The notes under the pieces were generated by a model. That model was not told where the DNA came from. It saw only the letters and a list, made by a program, of their open reading frames with translations, and did not search any database. Shown piece by piece: positions 22,875 through 32,042 of a DNA stretch of 64,000 nucleotides. The translations under genes were made by a program, and so were the position numbers. The DNA comes from Guopingia tenuis (GTDB lineage Bacteria; Bacillota; Clostridia; Christensenellales; Christensenellaceae): the NCBI RefSeq assembly GCF_014384805.1, contig NZ_JACRSS010000001.1, positions 930,001-994,000 of the forward strand, given 5' to 3'. The first letter of the stretch is position 1, and each line of letters begins with the position of its first letter.

Positions 22875-24104
22875 ATGGAACGGACAATACTGCATGTTGA
22901 CTGCAACAGCTTCTATGCCTCGGTGGAATGCTTTTTGAATCCCGCCATCCGCTGCTTCCCTGTTGCCGTGTGCGGTGATGTGGAAAACCGTCATGGGATC
23001 ATCCTGGCAAAAAATGAGCTGGCAAAACGCCATAAGGTCGCTACGGGCGACGCCGTCTGGCAGGCGCAGAAAAAATGCCCGGGGCTTGTTTGCGTCCCGG
23101 CCCATTTTGACCGTTATCTGCGGTTCTCCCGGATGGCACGGGCCATCTATGAGGACTACACTGACCGCGTTGAGCCCTTCGGCCTGGACGAGTGCTGGCT
23201 GGATCTCTCCGGCCCGGGAGCAGACGGCATCCGGACGGCCCAGGAGATCCGCCGGCGGATGAAAAGCGAAGTGGGCATCACGGTTTCCATCGGCGTATCC
23301 TTCAACAAAATTTTTGCAAAGCTGGGCAGCGACCTGCGAAAGCCGGATGCCGTCACCGTGATTTCCAGGGATACCTTCCGGGAAACTGTCTGGCCGCTGC
23401 CAGCGGAGGCGCTGCTCTATGTCGGGCGCGCCACCTCCCGCAAGCTCCTTCTGCGCAGTATCCGAACCATCGGCGATCTGGCCCAGGCAGACCCCAATTT
23501 TTTGCAGTCCTTTCTTGGAAAAATTGGTCGGACACTGCAAAATTTCGCTGCGGGGCGGGATGCGGCCCCGGTTCGCCGAAGTGTGGAAACCGTTCCCGTC
23601 AAATCCGTGGGCAACAGTCTGACCTCGCCCCACGATCTGGAAACCATGCAGGATATCCGCATCCTCACCTATCTGCTGACCGAAAGCGTGGCCGCCCGTC
23701 TGCGGGAATACGGCATGAAAAGCCGCACAGTGCGCCTTTGGATCCGGGACAACGAGCTTTGTTCCTTTTCCCGGCAGACGACGCTCCGCCAGTCCTCCTG
23801 CCTTGCCCGGGATCTTGCAGCCGCTGCTCTGGCTCTGTTTGAAAAGCATTATGACTGGCATTCCCCCGTCCGCAGCATGGGAATTGCGGCGGCAAACCTC
23901 TCCTGCCCGGCAGTCGAACAGCTGACGTTTTTTGACGATCCTTCCGCTCATAAAGCCGAGCGGCTGGAAAATTCGCTGGATGATATCCGCCGCCGTTTTG
24001 GGAATCCGGCTGTCAGGCGCGGCGTCGTCCTGCTCAATGATTCGCTGGCAAAAACAGATATTCAGGCAGAGCATATCATCCATCCCGTATCCTATTTCCG
24101 CTGA
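22875..24104 (+). CDS. dinB: Y-family DNA polymerase (DinB/Pol IV type)
   Basis: A 409-residue translesion polymerase. The catalytic carboxylates are in HVDCNSFYASVE (near residue 8) and EPFGLDECWLDLSG (near 105); YVGRATSRKLL and GDLAQADPNFL are the thumb HhH region; the little-finger domain follows (VPVKSVGNSLTSPHDLET). It copies past DNA lesions at the cost of fidelity. I chose the ATG at 22875, seven bases after GGAGG. A small protein gene follows 14 bases later. The palindrome over its promoter suggests damage- or stress-controlled expression. Confidence 0.93.
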   Translation: MERTILHVDCNSFYASVECFLNPAIRCFPVAVCGDVENRHGIILAKNELAKRHKVATGDAVWQAQKKCPGLVCVPAHFDRYLRFSRMARAIYEDYTDRVEPFGLDECWLDLSGPGADGIRTAQEIRRRMKSEVGITVSIGVSFNKIFAKLGSDLRKPDAVTVISRDTFRETVWPLPAEALLYVGRATSRKLLLRSIRTIGDLAQADPNFLQSFLGKIGRTLQNFAAGRDAAPVRRSVETVPVKSVGNSLTSPHDLETMQDIRILTYLLTESVAARLREYGMKSRTVRLWIRDNELCSFSRQTTLRQSSCLARDLAAAALALFEKHYDWHSPVRSMGIAAANLSCPAVEQLTFFDDPSAHKAERLENSLDDIRRRFGNPAVRRGVVLLNDSLAKTDIQAEHIIHPVSYFR

Positions 24105-24118
24105 AGGAGGTATAAAAA

Positions 24119-24364
24119 ATGGAATACAAGACCTACGTTTCCGTGACCGTGCACTTCACAGCTCAGGGCCGCATGATACCATCCAGCATCGAATGGGAGG
24201 ATGGCCGGGTCTATGAAATCGATAAAATCCTGGATGTGCGGCCGGCCGCCAGCCTCAAGGCCGGCGGAAACGGCATCCGCTATGTATGTCTGATCCAGGG
24301 CCGGCGCCGACACCTGTATTATGAAAATCCCCGCTGGTTTGTCCCCAGAAAAGGGTTGGAATGA
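24119..24364 (+). CDS. Small protein linked to dinB (DUF6504-like)
   Basis: An 81-residue protein beginning MEYKTYVSVTVHF and ending in ...YYENPRWFVP, without membrane segment or catalytic motif. Small proteins of this type commonly sit directly after Y-family polymerase genes in Firmicutes. AAGGAGG lies at normal spacing, and the 14-base gap makes it part of the dinB operon. Role unknown, perhaps a polymerase accessory; family assignment is from memory. Confidence 0.7.
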   Translation: MEYKTYVSVTVHFTAQGRMIPSSIEWEDGRVYEIDKILDVRPAASLKAGGNGIRYVCLIQGRRRHLYYENPRWFVPRKGLE

Positions 24365-24500
24365 GGTTTTTCTTTACACATCCCGCCCTAAAAAGCCATG
24401 TATTTCCGCTGGAAATCCAAGGAAGATTCTCCTCTTCCATAAATAAATATGATAAAATTAAGAAAAGCCATATCCGGTGGTTTCGGGGAGGGAGTCTATA

Positions 24501-25244
24501 ATGTCTGATAGAAAAAGCGGGTGTCTTATATGCGGGAAGCCCCTGCAGTATTATGAAACCGAAAGGGAGATGACCTGCGTCCGCTGCGGAAAAGCCTTTC
24601 GCAGCAATGTCAGCTGTGAAGAGAGCCACTATATCTGCGACGTCTGCCATGCAGAGCGCGGTGCGGAAATAATTTTGGAGTACTGCCAAACAAGCAGTGG
24701 AAAAGACCTCATAAAAATGGTGCAGGAAATGATGGAGCATCCCTTTATCCATATGCACGGCAATGAGCATCATATCATGGTGGGGGCCGCTTTAATTGCC
24801 GCATACCATAATGCCGGCGGCAAAATAGACAGGAGGACGGCCCTTCAGGAAATGAAAGTGCGGGGGAGTAAATATCCGGGAGGCTCCTGCGGCTTTTGGG
24901 GCTGCTGCGGAGCCGCAGTAAGCACTGGAATGTTTTTGAGTATTGTCACCGGCGCTACGCCTCTTTCCGGGAAATCATGGGGCTTGGCAAATCGGATGAC
25001 CGCGCAGGCTTTGGAGCAGATTGGCAAGGTTGGCGGCCCCAGATGCTGCAAAAGGAACTCTTTTCTTGCGATTCAGGCGGCAGCAGAATTCGTCGAAAAG
25101 AATCTTGGGGTTCACATGGAAATGCCCAAAAGAATTCAATGCTGTTTTTCATCGGAAAACAGACAGTGCCTGAAAAAAGGATGTCCGTATTATATAGATA
25201 GTGATCGGCCGCTTGTTCCCTGCATGCAGCCCAAGCAAAAATAA
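24501..25244 (+). CDS. Cys-rich DUF5714-type protein
   Basis: A 247-residue protein. The N-terminus holds four CxxC pairs (CLICGKPL, CVRCGKAF, CDVCHAE), likely one or two zinc ribbons. The rest resembles DUF5714: GNEHHIMVGAALIAAYHNAGG, GGSCGFWGCCGAAVSTGMFLSI, GGPRCCKRNSFLAI and CSFSSENRQCLKKGCPYY-like cysteines (CCFSSEN...CLKKGCPYY), which could hold an Fe-S cluster. AGGGAG sits before the ATG at 24501. Such proteins are found mainly in anaerobes. Function unknown. Confidence 0.75.
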   Translation: MSDRKSGCLICGKPLQYYETEREMTCVRCGKAFRSNVSCEESHYICDVCHAERGAEIILEYCQTSSGKDLIKMVQEMMEHPFIHMHGNEHHIMVGAALIAAYHNAGGKIDRRTALQEMKVRGSKYPGGSCGFWGCCGAAVSTGMFLSIVTGATPLSGKSWGLANRMTAQALEQIGKVGGPRCCKRNSFLAIQAAAEFVEKNLGVHMEMPKRIQCCFSSENRQCLKKGCPYYIDSDRPLVPCMQPKQK

Positions 25245-25364
25245 TATCCGCTATATGAATGGCAATATCTCCTGCCGCTCGGTTCAAACATTGCCCTTGT
25301 ATGAAAAATCGGGAGCCGACTCCGCCCGGCCGTTTTTCAGCGGTTTTCATCCATATTCCCATAT

Positions 25365-25394
25365 AAAAAGACAGGCGCAGCCGCCTGTCTTTTT
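25365..25394 (-). terminator. Terminator of the acid-sugar operon
   Basis: A perfect 13-bp stem (25365-25377 with 25382-25394) around a 4-base loop with A and T flanks works in both directions. It lies 11 bases past the amidohydrolase stop and also faces the DUF5714 gene. Confidence 0.88.
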
Positions 25395-25404
25395 ATATTT
25401 CTTC

Positions 25405-26607
25405 TTATTTTACCAGTTTTCCCGCCTTGACCACATGCTTCACATCCAGCACGGTTTCCAGTTTTTCCAGAGGGTTTTCCTCCAGGATACACAGGTCGGC
25501 CCGGTATCCCTTGGCGATCCGGCCAATGCCCTCCAGCCGCATAGCCCGGGCCGCCTCGGAGGTCCCTGCCCGCAGGCATTCCAGATTGCTCATGCCGATT
25601 TCCTTCATGCGCAGGAACTCCTGGGGAATCTCCCCGTGAAGCACGCCCACGCCGCCGGCGTCCGTGGAAAGCACCATTTTCACGCCCGCCTGATAGGCCC
25701 GGCGGATGCCCTCCCAATGCACCTTTCCCTGCTCTGCCAGCAGTTCCACAACCCGCCGGCTCTTGTTATCCTTCAACAGCTGGCTGGGCTCTCGGGGCGG
25801 CGAGGCCAGCGTGGGCAGGAGATAAGCCTCGGTCTTCAGCATCAGATCGATGCACTCGTCGTCCATTCCCGTTCCGTGGGTGATGAGATCCACCCCGCCC
25901 AAAAGGGAATCCTTGATAGACTGGGGGCTTCTGGCATGCACGCTCACCAGCAGATGCGCCGAATGGGCCTCGTCCACCGCCGCCCGCACTTCCTCCAGGG
26001 TAAAGGCGCTTTTGCCCATGCTGCGGCCCAGAGTGCGCAGGGGGGCGCACATCTCGATTTTCACCTGATCTACACCCCAGAACACCATCTGGCGCACGGC
26101 CTGCCGCATGCCCCAAGGACCATGGGCTTCCACGCTCATGCCGCGAAAATGCGAGGGCCATGCCGTAATCTGCTTGCCGCAGATATAGTAATCCGGCCCT
26201 TCAATATATCCCATCTTGATGGCATCCTTCAGGGCCACATCGATAAAGTCCGTGCCGCCGCCGTCCACCGCCGTGGTAAACCCGGCATGGAGCACCTGCC
26301 GCGCCTTATCCGCCCCGCGATAGGCAATGAAAGCATCGATATTATCGAAGATCACGCCGCCCGCCGAATGGTCGTTGAGCTGCCGCTCCTTATCCGGGAT
26401 CTCGTCGCTCAGCATATGCAGATGGCAGTCGATAAAGCCCGGCGTCACATATTGCCCCTGGGCGTCCAGCACTTCGCAGTCTTCAAACATAGCCTTGCAT
26501 TCGGGGAGAATATCCAGAATCTTTTCTCCTTCCATCACAATGGCTGCATTTTTCATCAGCTGCCCGTCGACGCCGTCAAAAACGTTTGCATTTTTTATGA
26601 TCCACAT
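25405..26607 (-). CDS. Metal-dependent amidohydrolase
   Basis: A 400-residue amidohydrolase-superfamily enzyme. The metal-binding H-x-H is in PGFIDCHLHM (about residue 65), a later His in VSVHARS and HGTGMDDE, and the catalytic Asp in VLSTDAGG (about 300). The C-terminus has the usual KGYRADLCILEENPLEKLE strand. It resembles imidazolonepropionase/prolidase-like Xaa-Arg amidohydrolases, so it hydrolyses an amide or lactam-type bond. The ATG at 26607 comes eight bases after the dehydrogenase stop. It is the last gene of the acid-sugar operon, where it may open a lactone-like or amide substrate; specificity is unknown. Confidence 0.85.
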   Translation of the reverse strand: MWIIKNANVFDGVDGQLMKNAAIVMEGEKILDILPECKAMFEDCEVLDAQGQYVTPGFIDCHLHMLSDEIPDKERQLNDHSAGGVIFDNIDAFIAYRGADKARQVLHAGFTTAVDGGGTDFIDVALKDAIKMGYIEGPDYYICGKQITAWPSHFRGMSVEAHGPWGMRQAVRQMVFWGVDQVKIEMCAPLRTLGRSMGKSAFTLEEVRAAVDEAHSAHLLVSVHARSPQSIKDSLLGGVDLITHGTGMDDECIDLMLKTEAYLLPTLASPPREPSQLLKDNKSRRVVELLAEQGKVHWEGIRRAYQAGVKMVLSTDAGGVGVLHGEIPQEFLRMKEIGMSNLECLRAGTSEAARAMRLEGIGRIAKGYRADLCILEENPLEKLETVLDVKHVVKAGKLVK

Positions 26608-26614
26608 AGCTTCT

Positions 26615-27604
26615 TTACTTGCCTTTCCGGGAATCCCATATCTCGCCGTTGATGAGGTTATGCGGCCGCGTTCCCGAGAGGGCCTCATAGGCTCCCGTGA
26701 GGGCTTCATCCACCATGTTCAGCTTGGCTTCCAGCACGCTGGCGCCCACATGGGGCGTGATAATGAGATTCTCGATTCCCGCCATCTCCTCGGAGATATT
26801 GGGTTCAAATTCAAACACATCCGTGGCCGCGCCGCGGATCTTTTTGGTCTTGAGGGCGTCCATCAGCGCCGCTTCTTCCACAATGGGGCCCCGGGCTGCG
26901 TTGATGAGATAGGCCTCCGGCTTCATTTTGGCAAATTCGGGGAAGCTGATGAGATGGCGGGTCTGTTCCGTGAGGGGCAGATGGCAGGTGATCACATCCG
27001 CCTGGGCGATAAGCTCGTCAAAGGAGCGGTATTCCACGCCCAGTTCGGCCTCCCGCTCCGCAGGCTGGCGGATGGGGTCATAATACACGATCTTTACGCC
27101 GAAGCCCTGGAGCCGCCGGGCCACCGCCTGGCCGATGCGGCCAAAGCCGACGATTCCCACGGTCTTTCCATAAAGGAGGATATCCCGATCAAAAAATACC
27201 CCGATATTGCAGACCCGGTCCCGGCGCAGGTTCCGGTCAAACATGGTGATGCCTTTGGTGATCCCCAAAAGCAGGGCCATAGTGAACTCCGCCGTCGGCT
27301 CGCAGACGGCCTGGGGCGTGTTGATGGCGAGAATCCCCCGGCGGGAGCAGGCCGCCACGTCGATATGGTCATAGCCCACGCCATGGTTGGTCACGACTCT
27401 GAGCTTTTCCCCGCAGGCCAACAGCTCCTCGGGAATGGGGAACACCCGCATGCTGAAAATGGCGTCGCAGTCCCGGATCAGCTCCTTGGCCTCGTCCATG
27501 GAGATCTCCTCTTTTCCATCCACTGCACCGACAAACTCGAAAGTATCCTTATATTTATCAAGAACACTCGCCGGCACTTCATAGGGCAATAACAGCTTAA
27601 ACAT
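26615..27604 (-). CDS. D-2-hydroxyacid dehydrogenase (NAD-dependent)
   Basis: A 329-residue member of the D-isomer 2-hydroxyacid dehydrogenase family. It has the NAD-binding loop VGIVGFGRIGQAVARRL (about 145-160), CHLPLTEQTRHLI, INAARGPIVEEAAL with the catalytic Arg, and the Glu and His of the active site around FEFEPN and TPHVGAS. It interconverts 2-keto and D-2-hydroxy acids. AAAGGAG precedes the start, 14 bases behind the aldo/keto reductase gene. In the operon it may reduce a keto acid released by the aldolase. Confidence 0.9.
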   Translation of the reverse strand: MFKLLLPYEVPASVLDKYKDTFEFVGAVDGKEEISMDEAKELIRDCDAIFSMRVFPIPEELLACGEKLRVVTNHGVGYDHIDVAACSRRGILAINTPQAVCEPTAEFTMALLLGITKGITMFDRNLRRDRVCNIGVFFDRDILLYGKTVGIVGFGRIGQAVARRLQGFGVKIVYYDPIRQPAEREAELGVEYRSFDELIAQADVITCHLPLTEQTRHLISFPEFAKMKPEAYLINAARGPIVEEAALMDALKTKKIRGAATDVFEFEPNISEEMAGIENLIITPHVGASVLEAKLNMVDEALTGAYEALSGTRPHNLINGEIWDSRKGK

Positions 27605-27618
27605 ATGCTTTTTCTCCT

Positions 27619-28611
27619 TTAGTCCTCTTTGGCCCGGTTATAGCGGCCCATGAGCGGGTTGCCTGCCAGGGAGATCCAAACGTCGTTGCAGGCGTCCAGG
27701 ATTTCCGGAGCCAGCGCGCCCTTCTCGAACATGGCCAGATTGCCCTTGAACTGCTCGCAGCTGCTCATGCCCAGCAGCACGGAATCCACATGGTTCTGGG
27801 ACGCGCACCACCGCAGCGCCAGCTCCACCAGAGACATGCCGTTCTCTTCGGCAATCTTCTTGAATTTTTCGATGGCATCGAAGTTTTCCTTATACCAATA
27901 GCGGTCGGTATACTGCTTGTTGCCGTCGAACCGGGTGTTTTTCTGCGCCTTATCGAAGGTGTGCTTTCCGGAGAGCAAACCGCCGCCGATGGGATTATAG
28001 ATCACCAGGCCGACCTTATATTCCTCCAGGAAGGGCTTCAGCTCGGGTTCCAGGTTGCGGGTCAGCATGTTATAGAGGTTTTGGGAAACCACCGGGGCGA
28101 TGCCGCCCAGCTTGCGGCTGCACCAGATGCTCTCGCAGACCTGCCAGGCCGCCATGTTGCTCACGCCGATATAGCGCACCTTTCCGGAGCGCACCAGCGT
28201 CGAGAAGGTATCCAGCGTCTCCTCAATGGGGGTGTCAAAAATCGGGCGGTGCATATAATAGATGTCGATATAATCCGTGTCCAGGCGGCGCAGGCTGTCC
28301 TCCACGGCCTTCATTATGTGCCGGCGGGAAAGCCCGCTCTCGTTGGGATGGGAATTGGGAAAGATCTCATATCCCACCTTTGTGGCAAGAATGACCTTGT
28401 CCCGGATGGGCTTGATGGCTTTGCCCACGATTTCCTCGCTGCGGCCCTGGGCATAGACGTTGGCCGTGTCAAAAAAGTTGATGCCCGCGTCATAGGCATA
28501 TTGGACGGTATCGATGCTGTCCTTTTCGTCCATGCGTGCGCCAAACATCATGGTTCCCACGCAGGCGCGCGATACGGTGATTCCAGTTCCCGGCAAAATT
28601 CGTTGTTCCAT
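27619..28611 (-). CDS. Aldo/keto reductase
   Basis: A 330-residue NADP-linked TIM-barrel reductase. The catalytic tetrad is visible: Asp and Tyr in FFDTANVYAQGRSEE, Lys in VILATKVGYE and His in IYYMHRPIFDTP; the cofactor loop is near SVLLGMSSCEQF. It probably reduces an aldehyde or a keto-sugar in the pathway of this operon. Confidence 0.9.
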   Translation of the reverse strand: MEQRILPGTGITVSRACVGTMMFGARMDEKDSIDTVQYAYDAGINFFDTANVYAQGRSEEIVGKAIKPIRDKVILATKVGYEIFPNSHPNESGLSRRHIMKAVEDSLRRLDTDYIDIYYMHRPIFDTPIEETLDTFSTLVRSGKVRYIGVSNMAAWQVCESIWCSRKLGGIAPVVSQNLYNMLTRNLEPELKPFLEEYKVGLVIYNPIGGGLLSGKHTFDKAQKNTRFDGNKQYTDRYWYKENFDAIEKFKKIAEENGMSLVELALRWCASQNHVDSVLLGMSSCEQFKGNLAMFEKGALAPEILDACNDVWISLAGNPLMGRYNRAKED

Positions 28612-28646
28612 GGTATTTTTCCTTTCTTTGATTCAAGTTTTTTCGT

Positions 28647-29402
28647 TTATTTCTGAAGCCCGCTGCGGATGGCATCCATCAGCAGGGAGATATCCGTTCC
28701 CCATTGCAGAAGGCGCATGCCCTTTTTTGCATATTCCCGCAGCGCGGGCAGGTTTTTCCCGCTGATTCCCGAGAATTTGTTGTGGCGGCTGCAGGTTTCC
28801 ATCACCTGCTCCACCAGCGCCAGATATTCCGGATGATCCAGCTGGTTTAAAATGCCCATGGACTGGGTCATATCGTTGGGCCCGATCAAAACGCCGTCCA
28901 CGCCCTTTATGGATAGGATCGCATCCAGGTTTTTCACGCCCAGGGGCGATTCCATCTGGCAGACGATCACCGTCTCCCGGTTGGCCTCCTCCATATAGGC
29001 CGCGGCGTCCAGCCTGCGAAATCCCGTGTGGGGCCGGGTCATGGACACCCCCCGCTCCCCCAGGGGCGCGTATTTGGCCAGCCGCACCAGCTCCCGCGCC
29101 TGTTCCTCGGTTTCCACATTGGGGCAGACGATGCCCGCCGCCCCCATATCCAGCGCACGGAACACCTCCGTTTTGTTGATCTCCGGAATGCGGATCAGGC
29201 CGGTGATGCCGCTCATTTTCGCATAGGCGAACAGGGCCTGGAGCCGGTCGGTATTGGGATAGCCGTGCTCGGTATCGAAAAAGAACCAGTCAAACCCCGC
29301 CTCCTTCAGAATCCGCGCCATCTCGGGCGTATCGAACATGGAAAGCATGGTTCCATAGAGCGCCTCGCCGCTGTTGATGCGGTCTTTAAACGTCTCGGTC
29401 AT
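28647..29402 (-). CDS. HpcH/HpaI-family class II aldolase
   Basis: A 251-residue metal-dependent aldolase of the HpcH/HpaI family. Typical parts are GTMLSMFDTPEMARILKEAGFDWFFFDTEHGYPN, CPNVETEEQARELV, QMESPLGVKNLDAI and VLIGPNDMTQSMG. Relatives cleave 2-keto-3-deoxy acid sugars or 4-hydroxy-2-oxo acids to pyruvate or glyoxylate plus an aldehyde. TAGGAGG precedes its ATG. It supplies a retro-aldol step to the acid-sugar operon. Confidence 0.9.
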   Translation of the reverse strand: MTETFKDRINSGEALYGTMLSMFDTPEMARILKEAGFDWFFFDTEHGYPNTDRLQALFAYAKMSGITGLIRIPEINKTEVFRALDMGAAGIVCPNVETEEQARELVRLAKYAPLGERGVSMTRPHTGFRRLDAAAYMEEANRETVIVCQMESPLGVKNLDAILSIKGVDGVLIGPNDMTQSMGILNQLDHPEYLALVEQVMETCSRHNKFSGISGKNLPALREYAKKGMRLLQWGTDISLLMDAIRSGLQK

Positions 29403-29411
29403 TGTTTCCTC

Positions 29412-29765
29412 CTATCTGGTGTAGAGCACCAAAGCGATATAGACAAGCGGTTCCTCCGCCGTGTTGACGATTTTATGGCCGTGGCCATCCAGAACGATGT
29501 TGGCGTCTCCCGCCTGCACCTCCTGACAGCGGCCGCCCTCCTCATAGACTACGCCATGGCCCGAGAGGAAATAGCAGGCCTCCATATCCCCCTCATGCAC
29601 ATGCCAGCCCACCGAATGGCCGGGCTCCAGCTTTCCTTTGGCAAACAATCTTCCCTTGCCATAGAACTCATCCCCCTCGAGGATATTTTCAATGGCGAAA
29701 TACCCTTCGCCGCCCTTGAATTTCTCCATGCGCTGGCTGGAAAAATCCCCTGCTTTTCGAATCAT
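29412..29765 (-). CDS. Cupin-domain protein
   Basis: A 117-residue single-cupin protein. Motif 1 is GHSVGWHVHEGDMEACYFLSG (two His and a Glu as metal ligands) and motif 2 ends with DGHGHKIVNT. I chose the ATG at 29765, after TAGGAGGAG. Small cupins in sugar-acid operons can be isomerases or lyases; the reaction here is unknown. Confidence 0.85.
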   Translation of the reverse strand: MIRKAGDFSSQRMEKFKGGEGYFAIENILEGDEFYGKGRLFAKGKLEPGHSVGWHVHEGDMEACYFLSGHGVVYEEGGRCQEVQAGDANIVLDGHGHKIVNTAEEPLVYIALVLYTR

Positions 29766-29775
29766 CTCTCTCCTC

Positions 29776-30819
29776 CTATAGCCGGAACAGCATTTTTCCC
29801 GGCGCGCCGTCTTTGAGCGCCGCAAATGCCGCCGCAAAATCCTCCAGAGCGTATTCCCCGCCCATCAGCTTATCCAGGCACACCGCGCCGCTTGTGAGCA
29901 GCTCGCTGCACTGCATCCATGTCGCATACATCCGCCGCCCGGTCACTCCGTTGACCACCGCTTCCTTATAGATAATAGCGTTGGTCGCATCCAGCGTCAG
30001 CTTTTCATTGGGCAGACCCACCAGCGTAAACCGCCCGCCTTTTTTCAGTGCGGCAAAGGCGCTGGAGATCAGCCGGGCGTTGCCCGTATAATCGATAATA
30101 ACGTCCGCGCCCCGGCCGCCCGTCTCCTGAAGAATCGCCTGAACGAGATCCTCCTCCCGGGTATGGACAGTCCGCGCCGCGCCCATTTCTGCCGCCAGCG
30201 CCAGCTTGGCGGGAAAGATATCCGCCGCCATCACCTTAGCTGCGCCGCCCGCCGCCGCTGCCGCCACGGCCATAAGGCCGATGGGGCCGCAGCCCAGGAT
30301 CGCCACATTCCTGCGGGAAATTTCTCCCGAAAACACGCCGTGCACCGCCACTCCCATAGGCTCCAGAAGCGCGCCGGTCTTATAGTCCATATTCCCTTCC
30401 AGCTTCCATACGCAGTCCTGCGGGACGCTGATATAATCGCAGAAAGCCCCGGGGACATGCACGCCGATAATCTTCATCTTCTCGCAGTTATGGGCGTTTC
30501 CCGTCAGGCATTCCGCGCAGCTGTTGCAGGGAATATGCGTTTCCCCCGCCACCCGGTCGCCGATGGAGAACCGCCGCACGGCGCTTCCCACTTCCACAAT
30601 ATCGCCGCTGAATTCATGTCCGAACACCATGGGAAGGTGCAGCCGCTCCTGGGCCCAGGGTGTCCAGTCATAGATATGCTGATCCGTGCCGCAGATGGCC
30701 GCATAGCGCACCTTCACCAGAACTTCGTCGTCCTTTACCCGGGGGATTTCCAGGTCATAGCGGACGGCGGCTCCCGCTTCGGGCGTTTCCTTTACCAGTC
30801 CCTTCATCGTTCCGTTCAT
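29776..30819 (-). CDS. Zinc-dependent alcohol/sugar-acid dehydrogenase
   Basis: A 347-residue medium-chain dehydrogenase similar to threonine 3-dehydrogenase and sorbitol dehydrogenase. It has catalytic-zinc ligands in AICGTDQH and FGHEFSGDIVEVG, a structural Cys4 loop (CNSCAECLTGNAHNC), and the NAD fold ILGCGPIGLMAVAAAAAGG. Its ATG overlaps the kinase stop (ATGA). It likely oxidises a hydroxyl of a sugar acid; substrate unknown. Confidence 0.9.
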   Translation of the reverse strand: MNGTMKGLVKETPEAGAAVRYDLEIPRVKDDEVLVKVRYAAICGTDQHIYDWTPWAQERLHLPMVFGHEFSGDIVEVGSAVRRFSIGDRVAGETHIPCNSCAECLTGNAHNCEKMKIIGVHVPGAFCDYISVPQDCVWKLEGNMDYKTGALLEPMGVAVHGVFSGEISRRNVAILGCGPIGLMAVAAAAAGGAAKVMAADIFPAKLALAAEMGAARTVHTREEDLVQAILQETGGRGADVIIDYTGNARLISSAFAALKKGGRFTLVGLPNEKLTLDATNAIIYKEAVVNGVTGRRMYATWMQCSELLTSGAVCLDKLMGGEYALEDFAAAFAALKDGAPGKMLFRL

Positions 30820-32042
30820 ATTGCCTTTTCCTCTCCGAATATATAGTCTGTAATCCTCTCTACCACGTCTTCTTCCCCAAACCCGCCGGATTTGGAGACA
30901 ATGCAGATTTCCTCGCCCGCTTTATTCCGCGCTCGGGCAGCGACAACGCCCGGCACCACTTCCCCCACGGGATAGACCGCTCCATCCACCAGGCGGACGG
31001 CGCTCTCCAGCAGGGTATCCCCGCCGAAAACCGCCAAGGCGCATCCGGATTCTCCCCGGAGCGTATCCTCCACGGCCTTTCCGATCCTCCCGCAGACAAA
31101 ATCCCGCCGGCTATGCAGTTCTTCTCCTGCAAATCCGCCGGCTGACCGGAGCACTACCCGGCCCCGACGATGCAGCGCCCGTTTGATGGAACGGATCTGT
31201 TCGCGGTATTCCGGGGAATCCGCAAAATCCTCCTGAAGCATCTGGGCCTGGGATAGGGTGAAGAATACATAGCGCGTCTGATCCAGCGCCGCCAGCTGCC
31301 GCCGGGTCGCCGGATGAATGCTTCCCGCCACGATGAGCAGCCGGTTCGCCGGCGGCGGAAGAGGGAGGGCCTTCTTCCGGCAGGGTTCAACCTGCGGCAG
31401 AAATTCCGCAAAGCCTCCGCAGCCGGCAAACAGCCGGCAGACTGTCTCTCTCATCTGCCCGGCAATTTTTTTCATATCCTCTGTCGTCCGGGCATCCCAG
31501 ATGAGAATGCCCTTTCCTTCTGGGAAGGGTTCGCCGGGGACTGCCTTTTGGGCCGGCGTGTCCGTCTGCCGTCGGAGGATCCGGGAAACATCGGATTCCC
31601 TCGCCGGTTCAAAGGGGTCCTGGCCATAGGCAGAATCCTCCAGCCTTGTTTCCCCGATATACTGTATCCCTTCCCGGGTCGTCCGGCCCATCTGGGGAAA
31701 GGCCGGGATAAACGCCAGCGTCTCCTCCCCCGTGCCGTCCATCACGGCCCTAAGCTCCGCGCCGATGTTGCCCCGCAGGGCAGAATCCGTCTTTTTATAG
31801 ATATACTGCGCACCCGCCGCCCAGGCCTGTTCCGCCGCACGGCGGACGATCCCATATGCCTCCTCCGGGGGCAGATGGCGGGTTTCCAGCGCCACGGATG
31901 CCACTTCATATTTTTCCCCCAGCGCCTCGGCCTCCGGGAAGCCTGTCAGAAATACCTGCACGGGAATGCTCTGCTTCACAAAGGGCACGGCTGCGTCCAA
32001 TGCGCCGGTGCAGTCGTCGGCCAAAATCACAAATTTCAGCAT
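30816..32042 (-). CDS. Four-carbon acid-sugar kinase (DUF1537, DtnK/OtnK-like)
   Basis: A 408-residue kinase of the family formerly called DUF1537. The N-terminal domain starts LKFVILADDCTGALDAAVPF and has YKKTDSALRGNIGAELRA; the nucleotide-binding C-terminal domain has VAGSIHPATRRQL and AVFGGDTLLESAV. Characterised members phosphorylate D-threonate, D-erythronate or related acids on the 4-hydroxyl. Its start overlaps the pdxA-like gene, and that pair (kinase plus PdxA2) is the known route from D-threonate to DHAP. The exact stereochemistry of the substrate cannot be read. Confidence 0.88.
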   Translation of the reverse strand: MLKFVILADDCTGALDAAVPFVKQSIPVQVFLTGFPEAEALGEKYEVASVALETRHLPPEEAYGIVRRAAEQAWAAGAQYIYKKTDSALRGNIGAELRAVMDGTGEETLAFIPAFPQMGRTTREGIQYIGETRLEDSAYGQDPFEPARESDVSRILRRQTDTPAQKAVPGEPFPEGKGILIWDARTTEDMKKIAGQMRETVCRLFAGCGGFAEFLPQVEPCRKKALPLPPPANRLLIVAGSIHPATRRQLAALDQTRYVFFTLSQAQMLQEDFADSPEYREQIRSIKRALHRRGRVVLRSAGGFAGEELHSRRDFVCGRIGKAVEDTLRGESGCALAVFGGDTLLESAVRLVDGAVYPVGEVVPGVVAARARNKAGEEICIVSKSGGFGEEDVVERITDYIFGEEKAI